Positions 13,401 through 28,400 of a DNA stretch of 64,000 bases are shown one piece after another; the stretch's first letter is position 1; each line of letters starts with the position of its first letter. The position numbers and the translations under genes were made by a program. The notes under the pieces are model-generated. The model was not told where the DNA came from, searched no databases, and saw only the letters and a program-made list of their open reading frames with translations. Source of the DNA: Xenopus tropicalis (Eukaryota; Chordata; Amphibia; Anura; Pipidae); contig NC_030677.2 of NCBI RefSeq assembly GCF_000004195.4, positions 42,161,142 through 42,225,141 of the forward strand, in the 5' to 3' direction.

Positions 13401-16400
13401 CTGAGAAGGGACAGTCAGGCTGGCAAAACAGTCAGGTTTTGGGATTTCAAGTAACAATTACTTACAAAAGCAGCCCTATCAGCAAAAAATTATCAATACG
13501 ACCTATAGGCAACTTTTTCTGTAGATTGATATTTTAAAAAGTTGTTTTTTCGTGTCAGTATCACTTTAATGGACTTCCCACAAGTACAATAGAGTTTAGC
13601 TCAGTTTTATCCAAGCAAGTATTTCAGGTATCTGTTTTAGTTACATTGGATTGGAGGAAAGTTGATGTAATTTTATTATTTAAAAAATGTTTACAGTCTC
13701 AGCCTGGCAATTATAGGCCTGTAAGTTTGACATCTGTTATTGAGATTATATTAATTTACAGCATTATTAGTAGGAATCAGCTGGGCTTTGTACATGATAG
13801 ATCATGTCAAACAAATTTACTTGCAATGTAGGAAACGGCAGTGCAGTAAATAGTATCTAAGCGACATGCCACATGTCCACTATTATTTGACCTTTTTCCT
13901 AATGACCTGTGCAGAATATACTGTACAGGTATGGTCTCCAGTACTCAAAAGGGCCATTATTCAGATAGAAGAAGTCCAGAGAACATTGTCTTTTCTTATG
14001 AAGAAAAGCTGGCCAAGTTTTGCTTGATTGTTTACATTGGAGAAAAGGCAATTAAGGATAGATATCACTACATTTAAATATATAACAATGCCCTTACAAT
14101 ATACTCTCTGCTGCCTTATTTACCAGAAAATATTTCCATAAAGGTGGCCATACGCGCACCGATAATATCGTACGAAACCTCGTTTCGTACGATATTCGGT
14201 GCATGTATGGTATGTCGCAGGAAGCTACTGATATCGGCCGACTCGCCGATCAGACCAGTTTGAAAATTTTGATCGGGCGCCATAGAAGGCGCCTGACCAA
14301 AATCTCCCTTCAGCGCTGAATCCGCAGAAGGATGTAGAAATCCTATTGTTTCTACCTCCTTACCTGGCGATTCAGCCCTGAATGGTGTGTGGCGGATCTG
14401 ACGATGTTTCGTGCGACCGATGGTCGCACGAAACATCGTCAAATCACTACGTGTATGGCCAGCTTAAGGCACATATACTCCTTTTATCAGACATTTCTGA
14501 CAAGGCTGACAATGATCAGATACAATAAAAAAAGAAACAATGTATCTGATTTATTTTGGAAGAAATACATTTAAATCATCAAGCAAATGAAGTGTTATAT
14601 ACTCCTTGGATCCAAACCAGTAGCAAAGAAGAATTCTGTCTTTTCCACACTGAGTTCAGGGTAGTAGCTGTTACCTTTAAACCTTTATTCAGTGTATCTT
14701 CTAAATAAACTGTCTGGAACATGTGGGCTCCCTTTGTCGTGTATTGTTTTGTTGCTCAAAGCCTGTTTCATTTACAGCGGGACAGATGTGTTATCTCAGA
14801 TGGGATTAGTATTTATGCTCCAGCTGTTCTGTACAGTAGGAAAAGCCATAGGCAAATGATACTTTTATTTTTCTAGAGCAAATATTGAATGCCAGTGATG
14901 GATGGAAACAAAATTATTTTTTATTCTGGTTATTTCTTCAGTTCACCCAACCATATTATATCTGAATTTGTGGTCTTTGCTGTCACTTCTGATGTGGAAT
15001 ATTATTGTGCTTGGGAAACAATGAACGCCCAGGGCAAACAGGCACTTGATAAAACAAAGCTGAGTATTTCCAGGGCTTCTTCACACATGAATGTTTAACT
15101 GCAGCGAAATTACTCAATTAAAACATTTATTGTACATGTCAGAATGCTTAAAATCTTCACATAGTTTTCCTTGAACAGCACATTTTAGCTCACTTGTTTA
15201 GTTAAGACAACTGTTTATGGGACTTGTACAAGAATAGACATTTGTAGCAGAAGTAGAAAAACTAGTCTGCACAAGCACGGTTGGCTAGTGGGTTTCATCC
15301 AAGCTTTCTGTTTGGGACCACCCAGTATGATTTTACCTTATGAACAGCTTAGCATTTCTGCACTGAGCTAATCCATATTAACTGACATTTAAAGCTGTAT
15401 ATCAGGGATAGGATACCTTTGGCACTCCAGCTTTTGCAGAACGATTCCTGGCATCTCTGTCCCACTTACGGATAAGATGGAGAGGTCATTCGGTTCATTC
15501 AACAAGTTTGCCAAAGATTGACTGTATTGGTTCAGGCACGGTATCTATTCTAAATCACCATTTTATGGGCTGGGAAATCGGCTACCCTCAGCTACTTTCC
15601 TGAATCACTAACTGGAAGTTATTTCTGTTGTTTATTTCATTCTAAGCATTTAGCTAAGTCTGTGAACATATAGCAGTTCTCGCAAGTCATAGTGCACACA
15701 CATATACTCACAGTAAACTAGCACTAGCATAAATACATTGGACCATGTACCACATGGTTACCATATACCCCAGGTAGCAGAAGTTCACTTTCCTATGGCT
15801 GAAGATAATCATTTTTGCTTACTGGTGGTGCCTAAAAAATAGGTACTCCCCATTTATTATAAAAAAAAAAATCATATTTTATCTTTTTATAGCCCAAGTA
15901 CAATGAATACACAGAACATACAATACATTTTAAAGAGAAACATATTTAGATACTCTATAACTGCCATAGCCCTTTATGTACATTTTGGGTAAAGAATACC
16001 CTTATTTCTTACATTTAAATAGCCAGTTTTTCTCATTTCTTTCTTATGAACATTCTGATTAATATAAAGAAGATAGGAAAAGTACTTGTCTTACATTGAC
16101 GGACAGAAAAGTATTTGATTATTGTACATGGTGTGAAAAATGTTTCGGTGACGTTGCAAAATTATGTTGAAACCGTAAGCTTTCTGTTGTCTGTATATTT
16201 TGAATGATGTGCATGCCTTAACCTATTCTGTTTGTCTTCTTTCCTTTTATCCTGCTGTTCACGACTTCACTCTGAAATGTGATACTTCACTTGGGCCTTG
16301 TTGGTGTATGTAAGCGTCTTCAACTTTATGGATACCTTGCAACAACTAACGGTGTATGTACTTTAAATGTGCACTTGTTTACCATGCTGTATACAAGGTG

Positions 16401-19400
16401 GCAAAGGGGTCTCATCAAATGTTTGTTTAGCCTAGCAAACATTACATATGTCCTGCTTTGTTCATGATTACATACCAATTTAGAAAGCATAAATGTTAAA
16501 TAATAGGCATTTTTCTGTCTATCTCTGGACCCACCATATGTTATAATCTTGGAGATGTGTTGACAGATGGGTTAATTCTATTCCGTGGAATTAAATCTTT
16601 TCTGTAAAATAGTATGCTATCTAAAAAGTCCACACAATGAAAGGTAACTACTGGTATGGGACCTGTTATCCTGAATTCTTAGTACCTGGGATTTTCTGGA
16701 TTAGGATCTTTCCATAATTAGGATCTCCATACCTTGAGTGTACTAAAAAAATCATATAAACATTCATTAAACTCAATAGGATTGTTTTGCCTACAGTAAA
16801 GATTAATTATATATTAGTTAGAACCAAGCACAATGTATTGTTTTATTATTACAGAGAAAAAGGAAATCATTTTTTAAAGAGAATTATCTGCTTAGTGCTT
16901 TCTGAATAATGGGCTTCCGAAAAACAGTTTTCATACCTGTAATAAACTAAATTAAACAATTTTCTAAAATCTAGGTTTAGTCCTTGATGCTTGTTACATA
17001 AAAAATAACAGGCTTACAAATTATAAGAGATTTCATAAAAGTATTGATGTGCGGGGTGGAAATTCTTCCAACTGATGCTCAACCATAACCCTCTTCTTCC
17101 CCAACTACACCTCTGGGCCTGCCATCCCCCAACATTTCATTGCACCAAAATCTAGACCTGACTCGATGATGTCACCAAATGACAAGGCAGTGACATCACA
17201 AAACTGCTCCCATGTGTGTTGCCTGGTTTTCCTACCCAAACTGCTTAGTAGTCCCCACTTTACTACCTAAAAGCATGAATGATGACTGTAACAAGGGTTG
17301 AGAACATAAAGCAGGAAGGACAAAAACCAAAAGGAATACAAGGAAGTGCTTCTTGTAAGAAAGGGGTAATAACTGCATGGAACAGCCTTCCTGCAGATGT
17401 GATGGTGACTAATTTGGTAATGGAATTTAAAATACATAAGGAATAGATAGATATCAAGCTAGACTGACAAATATAACTCTTGCCCTAACTGTCCTTTTAG
17501 CTACAAATTATTTATTTTTTTTGCATTTTCTCCGTTGTAATTGATTTATGTATGTGTTTTATGGTCACAAAGGGATTCTCAGAGCAGGCTTTACAGTCAC
17601 CTTCATTATGATGAAGCCCAGAAGGACAAACCAGCTGTTTGTGAGTAGGTTTCAGGACATGCTTATCTAATGCTAGCAGTGCTACAAATATTTGCTAAAC
17701 AGCAACCTAAATCATATCTTCGACAGCATTGCACTACAAACACTGATCTGCATGCTGTAATAGAGAATCATTTGCTTGCATTCTAATAGATGCACATTTA
17801 CTCAAACATCTTTTCTTAATATTGAGTGTTTATAAGGTATAACCTTTACAGGCAGGAATATATTATTGGTCCCCATATATGTTACAGATATTGCAGTCAT
17901 TATATTATAGATAAGTTTTATATTAATGGAAACAGAAGTGAGCATGTTAGCTGTAACAGGATCTCCACCCAAAAATAGTTTTTTTGTATAATGAGAGGAA
18001 CTGTCATTCTAAGCAATTTTCCCATAAAAATTAATTTAACATGTTTGTTGATTATTTATAAATATAATTGCTGTATTGAACATAAACATATCATCTGTCT
18101 GGCTGTTGATATTGTCTGCCTTTCTGGTTTGGACTCCTATAACAATTTAGCAGACACATGACTAACAGATTTGGATGAGACCTGACTTCTGCAATTCTGT
18201 CTCAAGTCAGAACCAAAAGAAGAACCAGATGGACAAATGGCGCTTCTAACGGCAACAACATTACAAAAATAAATTGAAATCCATGATATTTATGTAAACT
18301 GTAAATTTGCTTAGAATTATATTAGGGATGCACTGAATCCAGGATTCGGTATTTGTCCAGGATTCTGACTTTTTTGGCAGGGTTCGGTTTTCGACCGAAT
18401 CCACAGTCCTGACTGAATCGTAATTAGCATAAATTAGCATATGCTAATTAGTAGTTGGAAGGGTTAAATGTTAGGCAAGAAACATTTTTTAACCCTTCCC
18501 GATCCTAATTCGGATTCGGTTTGGTATTTGGCCGAATCCGTCGGGTGAGTTTTTATGTATTAAGCTCTAAAACCACATTTTGATAAAACTGCCCCTTAGG
18601 GTTGGCACTTTAATCACATAACTTAAATTCATTGATGGGCTGACAGGATGAAATTCACAGTCAAATGTAATTCACTCTAGAGCTAGCTGCCCTCTTATAC
18701 GCTGTATGTTTCGGGACATCTTTAGTAAAGTAACCAAGGAAATCTCTAATAAAGGGATGAAAAAAAATCCCTTGAATTTAGTGTATGCATTTAATTATCT
18801 TTGAGTCCTTTAAGCTTCTGCCAAAAAAGGCATAAAATAATATTGACTCCTTTTCCTAAAGTGATTAATCATTTTTCCAGGGTGACTATGCAAAAAAAGA
18901 AAGCTTCAGTTCTGATGAATAACGATCACACTGCTATAAGAATCCCAAGCACTTCTGCTTACAGGCATGTTGGCGTAATAGATGCTGAAAATATTTGTAG
19001 CTTTGTTAATCCATTACAAAATCACCCAGAGTTTCTGTGTTTATAATGGCCAATAATAATAATACTTACATATATTTATACAACTTGGCTTTGGTGGGCT
19101 GTATCTGTCTTGTGTGTTATTTTAAGAAGACACTGCAGTGTAGCCGCAAGCAAAGAAAGGAAACTTACATAAGGAATGCTTTATATTCCCTCCATTCAAT
19201 AGGCCTCTTTTTGGTTGTAGTTTCAGCGCTCACTTCAGCTTCCCTTATGCTTGTTCATAGCTGAAAATGCTCCTTAGTGCCACAGAATGAAGTTATTTGT
19301 CAGAATGCCAAAGGAGCAAGGATAAAATCTTTTGTTCACTAGAGTGTGTATATCACTTTTTGATGTTGAGGCCATCAAAGGAACCCAGACTATACCACAA

Positions 19401-22400
19401 GTTCTGCAGTGTACTGAATATAAGTTATAACATATATAGTACTACCATCATAACCTTGGCTAATTGTGCCCTTATAGATAATGTTTGCCCAAGAGCAGTA
19501 ACCCATAGCAACCAATAAGATTTTTGCATTTAAACAGGTGACCAATAAATCCTACTTGCTGATTGGTTGCTATGGGTTACTGCACCTGGGAAACATAGTG
19601 CCTTCTATTACATAACCCCTATATGGTTTTTCAACTGACCTGTTCAACAAGACGACCAATATCCAAGGCCTTACTTTTTGGTGTTACTGTTCCTTTAAGC
19701 CTCTTGTTACCATACTAGAGATGCCATTACTGCATATAAAGCAAATAGAAGCCATAGCAGGTCCGGACTGGGATTCAAAATAGTCCCTGGCATTTTACGT
19801 ACATAGTCCCAAGTGGCCCCCCCACTAGTTCAATAATAAGTTGTGTCTATCTAAGGCTGATGCCACACGTGGTGTTTTTACGCTGCGTATTTTCTCAGCC
19901 TAAAAATGCAGCACAAGCCACACAGCCCCTGACTATGGCGTTTTTCAGTCTAGTACTGGTGACGTAGCAAATCCCGTTTCCATGGTGCTAATAGTGCAAA
20001 ATAGTAAAAAACGCTGCGTATTTCAGCTAGGTCTGGCAGCTGCCTTTGTGTATACATAGGAATAGCTTGCTTTGCAAATACTGGCGTATTTCAGCCAACG
20101 CTTGAAAAATCTGTGCTAAGGCGTTTTCTAGCGTATTTCCGCATTGTGTGGTTTGCTTCGAGTCTTTTCAAGTTATTTCTATGGATGATGATATCAGGCG
20201 TTTTTCAGCCGCTGAGAGAATTAGAAAATACACAGTGTAAAAACGCCACGTGTGGCATCAGCCTAAAGCATCTTACAGCAGCCCCTGTGGCATATACAAG
20301 AATCCAAAAATTGTCAGCCCGGGCCAGAGCCACAGTTTTGGGTTTAGCAAAATAGCACTGTGGACATAATTGCAATTAGCAGCCTTGCTCCATTTTCCAT
20401 AAAGAAAGGTATTCAGCATTATAATGTGCCTGAGCCTTCCCCAAAATTTAAGACAATTGAAATGTGAGCTTCCATAATGCAAATTTTAGGTACAAAATTT
20501 GAATAAACCTACATTTCTATTAGAAAAACCATTACTGAAATCATTATGCCGGGCACCGAATAAACTCTGCAGAAATGTTTGCTTGCAAACGGCAGAAATA
20601 ATAAAATCCGGCAGTATTAATGGCTCTTCCAAGATATGAATACAGTATTGTATCACCATTGCCCAAGCATATTTAACAGCATTATCCAGGGAAAAATTGT
20701 AGCCTTAAATTTCTGTATGTAGAAATAAAAAGAAAACTGCAAGGGGGTCGTAGGGGCAAATAATATTACTAAACCATTATTACTATTGAAATGTTCTACC
20801 CGAGTAGCAAAAATTCTGTAAAAATAAAAATAAATAATTCTGGTTATATCTTTTTTAAGAATCAACTTTTAAGGAATCTATCCCTAGCATCTTGTAAATA
20901 TGAGTATAATATAACTTTAGGTTTCATTAGTGTTTACTAAACGAATTAGTGCCCAGACAAATTAGTGGTAACAGGGTCTTGTGATGGATATTTATTGTTT
21001 ATTTGTTCTTACGTTGTGCTTAGTTTGCTAAAGTTACTAATACAGCTCAAATAACAGCTGTTTAAAATGATATTTTTCACATTTCCTCATCAGCTCTACT
21101 AATTTCTTATGTAACTTGCATGATTTCTTTCATCCTTTCTCCATGGGAGAGAATGTACTGCAGTAAATTGATCCCACAAAACTCTTCCTTTAAAACACTA
21201 ACCAGTCATCATTGTTACCTGCAGTGGCTACTGAACTTGTCTTTATATTTGGTAAGAATTTATTCAGTCAGTGGGATAGATGCACAGTCACTAAATGCAC
21301 CCTCGTTTGAGTGAGTAATCACTCAAGGATTAATCTCTCCTAGGTCAGTAACTAAGTACAGGGATAGGCTATATTATTGGGAATCATTGGGACTTGGGGT
21401 TTTCTGGATAAGGGATCTTTCCATAATTTGGATCTCCATACCTTAAGTCTACTAAAAACAATGTATACATGAAATAAACCCAATAGAATTGTTTTTCCAC
21501 CAATATGGATTCATGTCACTAATCATCAAGTAGAAGCTACTCTTTTATTGTTACAGACAAAAATTAACAAGTTGTTAGCTTAAAATTGGGTATATGGGAG
21601 ATGGCCTTCCTGTAATTTGGAGGTTTCTGGATAATGTGTTTCCAGATAAGGCATCCTATACATGTATTATATAGATATAACTGACAGAATAGTTCTGTGG
21701 AAAGCATTTGGCCTCTACTGTCTCAGGGATAAACAGCATAAGTTAAGCTGGCCACACATGTGGCGATTCAGCCCTGAAGGCAGATTTTGCTCAGCGCCTT
21801 CAATAGCGCCCGATCAAAATCTTTTAACCCGCCCGATCGGCGGGTTAGAACCTGTTTTACTTGTGTACTGTGTCCCCTGATTCAGTTGTTGGTAGGATAG
21901 CGCTGCCCAGATCATGTCATCTCTGATGCCTTCTCTGGCATCACTGGGGAGGGCAGGTTGGGCATTGTTTGTCATGTTCCTTTTTAACCATAGGCAAGGT
22001 TGGTTGGGGTGGTTTAAGATGGGTGCGGTTATGGAAATTCCTGTCCCACACATCACTAATGGGCACCAGTTCTCTTGCCTGTGTGATACATGTGTTGATA
22101 ACATTTCTCAGTAGCTTCAGCCCCTACTGAGCATGATGCCCCCAGTAACTATTGCAGTCTCATCAATTAACTAGTTATTATTTCTCTCATGCTGCTGAGC
22201 AAAGTATCAACTCAAGTATCAGATTTTAAGACAAAACTGTTGAAAAAAGTAATTTTTTGCGGCCTACTATTTGCGAATAAGGCGTGCAGATGAACTTCCC
22301 TTTTAAGGCATTTTCAAGGAGTTTATGGTTTTATTATTATAAAAGTGACATATGTGTACATTTCATCTCCCATGGAAAGTTGTCTTTGTGCCGACTATAC

Positions 22401-25400
22401 TAACAGATTATGAAATTATGTACAGGCACAAGTTTTGAATTGTGCAAAGTAGGATGTGGTTTTCCAGCAATCCATGTGTTTTTATGATAAAGCAGGGCCC
22501 CTGTTTTGCACGCACTCCGTATAGCGAGAAAGACGTCATCCAACCTAAGTGTTACTTTTGATACATTATAACCTGTGTAAATATGTATGTTCAAGTATTT
22601 GTGCTTCTTAAAACTTCTGCAGGTACTTAAAACAGATCCACAAGAGCATGCTTCCAGAAGCTATTGGGATACACTGAGGCGTAGTACAAGCCAAGCGCTC
22701 TTTTCGGACCTTGCAGAGGTACAAAAAAACCTCTCTGGTCCAAAATAACTTTGTTGTCTTACATCCATCCCATTAGTTTTCTTTATAAAATGTTATTTTT
22801 CTGTTAGTCCTTTTTATTTACTGCATGCTTTGAACCTAACTTTCTCACCCAGCTCTTGCATTCTGGATTATTTCTTACACTTTTCTTTATTTTGGTTTTG
22901 TCTGTGATGCAGTTTGTGATTTCAGTTTGTGATTTTCATTTTTTTTCAACAATGCGCACAAGTGGTGGAAATTTCCCATTAAAGGAGAACAAAACCCTTA
23001 AACCCTTCAAGGTAGTGCCCCAGGAAAGCAAAGAAGTTTTATAGATATATATTTAGAGATGGCACCTGTCAACCCTGCTGCAATAATTTGCTTCCTTTCA
23101 AATTGTATGGTCAACAGGGAATTATTGAGTGCAAGCTGTTGCGGTTCAGGAGGGGCCTTTCCAGGGACATTACCTTTGATGTAAGGGTTTTACTTTCTTT
23201 TAAAGGACCACTATACATGTTCCTAAAACTTAATGTATATATATGTATATCCTAATAAGTGACCTAACAAAGAATCTTGTCAAATTGGCATATACGACTT
23301 TTACCAAGCTTTTGCCGATCACCTGTCATGAAAGGAAATAATGCTAGTTCCAACTGTAATAGGAAGAAGTGTGGGAATAAAAGACATGCCTCTGTCTATT
23401 CATTGGTTGATGTAAACTAACATGTACTGTATGTGTTCCCTAGGTTTGTGTGAATGCATAGAGCCAGAGGAATAGGTACTTAAAATGGCAGTGATTCTAT
23501 ATATACGATTGTTAAGGGCACACACTATTAGAAAAATATATTTTTCATGAAAAGGCTTTTTATATATATAAAACTGTTGTAAATATGGGCTTCTTTATGT
23601 GAGATATTTTTATAGAGACCTCCAATGTTCAGGGGTATATTTTTCTTTTTTTCCATTTTTCATTCCGCCTGGGAGGTAAAAGCAGTTAAAGAGGCTGCAC
23701 ATAACTGTGGGAATTATTGTATTGTCCCAAATAGAATATTCCCGTTTTTAAATCTTTCTAACCATATACTGTAGCTAGTACAAAGAGGGGGGTGCTGCTC
23801 AACGCTTTGTGAATATTCAGGAGAGCAATGTAGGATGCCGGGACACACTGCAATAATGTTAGTATAACAAACCTTACAAAATATGTGGTTCGCCTGGCTT
23901 AATGCTATTTTAATATATTGTTTTTAGATGCACTATTAAGTAATGTATTCATTGATATAGTGATGTTTTGACTTATTGAATAAATTAGTGGTGACCCTGT
24001 GATTTTAGCAAATATTATTATTATTATGTATGTAAGATTATAGTTTGTTTTAACCTTTTCTGCAGCAGCAAACTACTATATATACCCCATACTCTAACTG
24101 GTACCCTTTTAACGCTTCTATGCTTTTTTTGTTCATTTATTATAATATGGATTAACAGAGGCACGTCAGACTAATCCAACATGTTCCTACAAACACAATA
24201 TATAAATTTGTCACTAATAAAGTCCTTTGCATTTTCTGCCAGGGCCCAGATGAGCTTACCAGTTCCATGATTCACACCACCCTCCTTGTGCACTTTTTTG
24301 GCAAGAAAGGGAAAGCTGAACTCAACTTTGAGGACTTCTATAAGTGAGTAAAATACATATAAACTATATCATTTAGTGGTGGAATTTACCCAACAGAAAC
24401 AATTCATAATGAATCCAAGAGTGACCATGAAAATAAAACTTACTGCCCTGTAATTGGCTGCTGATGTAAGTGGGCTCAGTGGTTTAAAACAAATTCAGTA
24501 TACTTATTAAAACAAGATGGCCAATGTTTTAATATTTCATTGATATGTGTCAAAAATACCTGTCTAACACGGAGGATGAAGATACTGCACTTTATAAAAT
24601 AGCTGACTGTATCTGAGAGCAAGTGTTAGATTCATGGGGTAATTCTATTAAAGCGCCATCTATTAAAGCACTTGTTGCCAAACAACTGTTGGGCTGGCTT
24701 CTGGGGGGGGGGGGACTAGAGCAGTAGCTGAATTAGGATAAAACTTTGGTATAATGACAATTTACTCTCCTAGATACTAACCAAGAACTACCTTGAAACT
24801 CATTTAGGGCAATATTTGGGTATCTACAGCACACTTATATTCTATATTATAGTTTTAGATATTCATAGGACTATGACTGAATGGTTTAAATGCCAATGAG
24901 TTCCTGTATCTGTTGCTTTATTATGAGCTAAGTGGTGCGCTGTACAAAGATTACTCCTCCAAGGGACGTTTGAACTGAAAAAAGTTTTGACAGCCTTTGT
25001 ATTAGGGGGACACAAGCATCAAAAATGTTTTTTTCCCCATAAAACAATGTACATGGTTAATGGATGAGATAAGAGTCAGAAATATTTACTGTCTCCTAGT
25101 GCACGTGATCTTATCTTTCTTAAACTTGTGATTCTACATCACTCACCTCAAAAAGTATACAGAACTATATAAAAATTAAATAACATAAATATACACATCA
25201 CAATTGCATTATGTATGTAAAATGAAATGAGATATTAACCTGTACAACTTGCATGTGGTTATCTTGGTAATCTGAGGCTACCGCTTTCATTCCAGTTACA
25301 ATTACCTGCACCATTACATGTAATGCTCTGAGCTCTCACTGGATATTTTTAGAAATCATGAATGTTTATGTATGAAACACTTGTATTGCACCTTTATTTT

Positions 25401-28400
25401 TATATTATCATGACAGAACAAAGCATGGCTTGTCGTGTGGCTTAGCTGAGTTATGAGATCCATTAGAATACTGTTTAGCCTGCCAGCTTTTGTATGTTGG
25501 CCATTATACAAAGCTTTTTTTATTAGAATCTATTTTAATATTCTGTTTTGCTCAGAGAGTAAAGTACATAGAATGTGAATAAGCATTATTTAAGAAGTAC
25601 AAGTATAGGACCTGTTATACAGAATGCTCTGGACTTGGGGTTTTACAGATAAGGGATCTTTCCGTAATTTGGATCTCCATTACTTAAGTCTGTTAAAAAT
25701 CATTTACGTAATGAATAAACCCAATAGGCATGTTTTGCCTCCAATAAGGATTAATTATATCTTAGTTAGGATCAAGTACAAGGTTCTTTTTTTATTATTA
25801 CAGAGATAAAGGAAACCGCTTTTAAAAATTAGAATTATTTGCTTCTAATGGAGTCTATGGGAGATCATCTTCCCGCCTTTCTGGATAACGGGTTTCTGGA
25901 TAAGGGATCCCATACCTGTATTATAACTATTCTTGGCTTACATTTTTTAAGCAAGACTAGAACTGGGCATATGGTTTGTTTTTCTACACTATGGATAATC
26001 AAAAGACCACATGTATTTATAATTATTTAGGGAATGTTCATATTCCTTGGATTCCCTTATTAGTGTACACAGCATACTACTCCTTCAGAATTGCTGCAAA
26101 CTTTATATATATATACTTTCATTCCAGTTGTCCATATTTTCCTTTGTCAGTCCCAGGTTTCTTGTTGCACATTTAGTGGGGCTTTCTCAAAAGTGGGTGG
26201 AGCTATGGGTAGAGCTGTGTCAAAAATATGTCATGTCCTTTTCATGTTGAAATGTTGGTGTCTGTGATTTGCTTACAAGAATACAGCTGCCAGCAAAAGT
26301 TTGTATTTATGCGTGCCTCATTTTCCAGCCCATACCTTGTTTTTATTACTATGGTAGTTATGTAAGCACTTGTGAGCAGGGTTCTCCTTTTCATATTTTT
26401 ATTCTGTAATCCTTGTTTGTTAAAATTATTAACTATGGTGATGATGTAAAATATGCCTTACTATATTGGTAGTAATGTATAAAATGTATTGTTGTATGTT
26501 GTGTTCAGGTATGGGATCCCTTATCTGGAAACCCGTTTTCCAGAAAGTCAGAATTACGGAAAGGCCATCTCCCATAGACTGCATTATAAGTAAATAATTC
26601 TAATTTTTAAAAATTCCTTTCTCTCTGTAATAATAAAACAGTACCTTGTACTTGATCCCAACCAAGATATAAATAATCCTTATTGGAAGCAAAACAAGCC
26701 TATTGGGTTTATTTAATATTTAAATGATGTTTAGCAGACTTAAGTTATGGAGATCCAAATTACGGAAATATCCCTTATCCGGAAAACCCCAAGGCGCGAG
26801 CATTCTGGATAACAGATTATTTAACTGTACTACTATGGAAGTGATGTATAATATATTGGTGCTTTGTAAACACTTGGAAATAGCATTTAAATATGTAATT
26901 CAGCCTTGAAGCTGTTTTTGTTTTAAAAAGTTACTATTCTATGCATGATTTCATTTAATTTCACATTTTATGCTATAGATTTATGGATAACCTGCAAACG
27001 GAGGTGCTGGAAATTGAGTTTCTGACCTACTCCAAAGGGATGAGCACCATAAGTGAAGAAGACTTTGCACACATCCTGTTACGATACACCAATGTAGAAA
27101 ACACTTCAAGCTACTTGGAAAATGTGCGCCTTCGTATTCCTGAAGAAAAGGTAATGAGGTTAAGCTCTGGAGGTTCTATAGACTGGGATGCATGGGATTA
27201 AGTTCCTTTAGTGTCCGTTAAAGCTACAACCAGAATTATTCATACTGTCTTTTTAACATGCTCATAGTGGAGGCACACTTCCTTAGTATCACTAAAAGAG
27301 TCAGTATTTGTGTTGAGATTTGTGCTAAACCTAGTGATTCCACTGTTAGTTTTAGAACATGATTCCAACTGAGGTGCAGCTCATACTTCAGTAATTAGAA
27401 AGTAAATATAAAAACCAAATTACAATCTACTCAAGAGCCCAATCTTAATGACAAGGGGGTGCCTAAGATCACCAGTGAATTTAACTTTACTTCTCCTTTA
27501 AACTAAATTGCCCTTGCTAAATGAATACACACATTTTACCAAACTCTTTCCTATTTTGAAGGCAGTTCTTGGGAAACCTTGCTTGAGCAAAACATTTCAT
27601 AGTTATTGGTTTCTGAAGACCTAAGATCTGTGGGATGGATTGATTGTCCAAAGCCTGTGCTGTCTGACTGGCTCATTTTTTATGAAACAGATGAGTTGTT
27701 ATCTTGGTACCTGAGCAATAGAAAAGCCTGTTGGCAGTGAAATGCATCAATGCAAGCCTATAGGGTTGGTATTACAAGCAGCCCTTGAGGCATGGGATGT
27801 TTTGGATAAATTCCTCTGTTTGTATTTGTGGTGGGATCAGGTTAATCTGTTCTTAGGAAAACTTAGCAAATAGTTTCTCTTTGCCTAAAAAGGCTACAAT
27901 TTGTGAGCGTTGACAGGTGATCTTGGGGAACTCGAAAACTCGAAGTGTACCTTGTGCAACATCTATTGTTTCTGTGACTTTCATCCTACGCACTGGCCGA
28001 AAGCTCAATGCCCTTTAATTGGGTTACAAGTAAATGCATTTATTGATGCAGAATGCAAAGGGATGCTATTCTTTAGCACTCTGCTTTTTATTTCCATCAT
28101 ATATTTACTCAATTTATAAAAAAGTAGGATTGTATTTTAATTGTAATAAAATTTTGACACCAGGCTCCCCAGAACCTTCCACCTGGAGAGAAATAACCAA
28201 CCTATGGGTCAATAACATTTCCATGTAAGTTAACCCTGATACACAGGCTTCTGCCTAGCAATTAAGGGAATAGCACTTGAAGGTACCATTAACCCTATGG
28301 GTCCCTACAAAATTGTAATGCAGTGCCCTAGAACTGGTCATATTTGCACCTCGGCAAGAACCCATAGCTCTTTGGAATGTTGATACGGTCCTTGTCCCAA

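Larger units (their letters stand above)
12548..16314 (+). other. micu3 intron, 3767 bp
   Basis: Holds a MITE fragment (12690-12780), a TTAA element, a reverse-transcriptase remnant and a TAA-flanked MITE, listed separately. In 14470-16300 I recognise nothing beyond AT-rich sequence. Confidence 0.8.
16354..22622 (+). other. micu3 intron, 6269 bp
   Basis: Contains two ACAGGTATGGGA-type copies, a LINE 3' remnant, a hAT-like fragment, CCAAT hairpins and a nested MITE, listed separately. I name nothing in 17470-18320, 18560-19480, 20340-21350 and 21890-22620. Confidence 0.8.
22719..24242 (+). other. micu3 intron, 1524 bp
   Basis: More than a third is two abutting TTAA elements (22979-23203 and 23200-23650). 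23660-24240 holds nothing I recognise. Confidence 0.85.
24344..26978 (+). other. micu3 intron, 2635 bp
   Basis: Contains a 12-base G run at about 24703-24714 and two ACAGGTATGGGA-type elements in opposite orientation (25601-25920, 26507-26830). Nothing else recognised. Confidence 0.82.

Noticed and set aside
13925..13960. Possible ACAGGTATGG element start
   Set aside because: Only about 12 bases match the family end and no further landmarks follow.
26983..27201. Open frame continuing past the exon at 27150
   Set aside because: The donor gtaatg at 27151 and the perfect join to 32421 match MICU3; the 17 codons of read-through look like intron.
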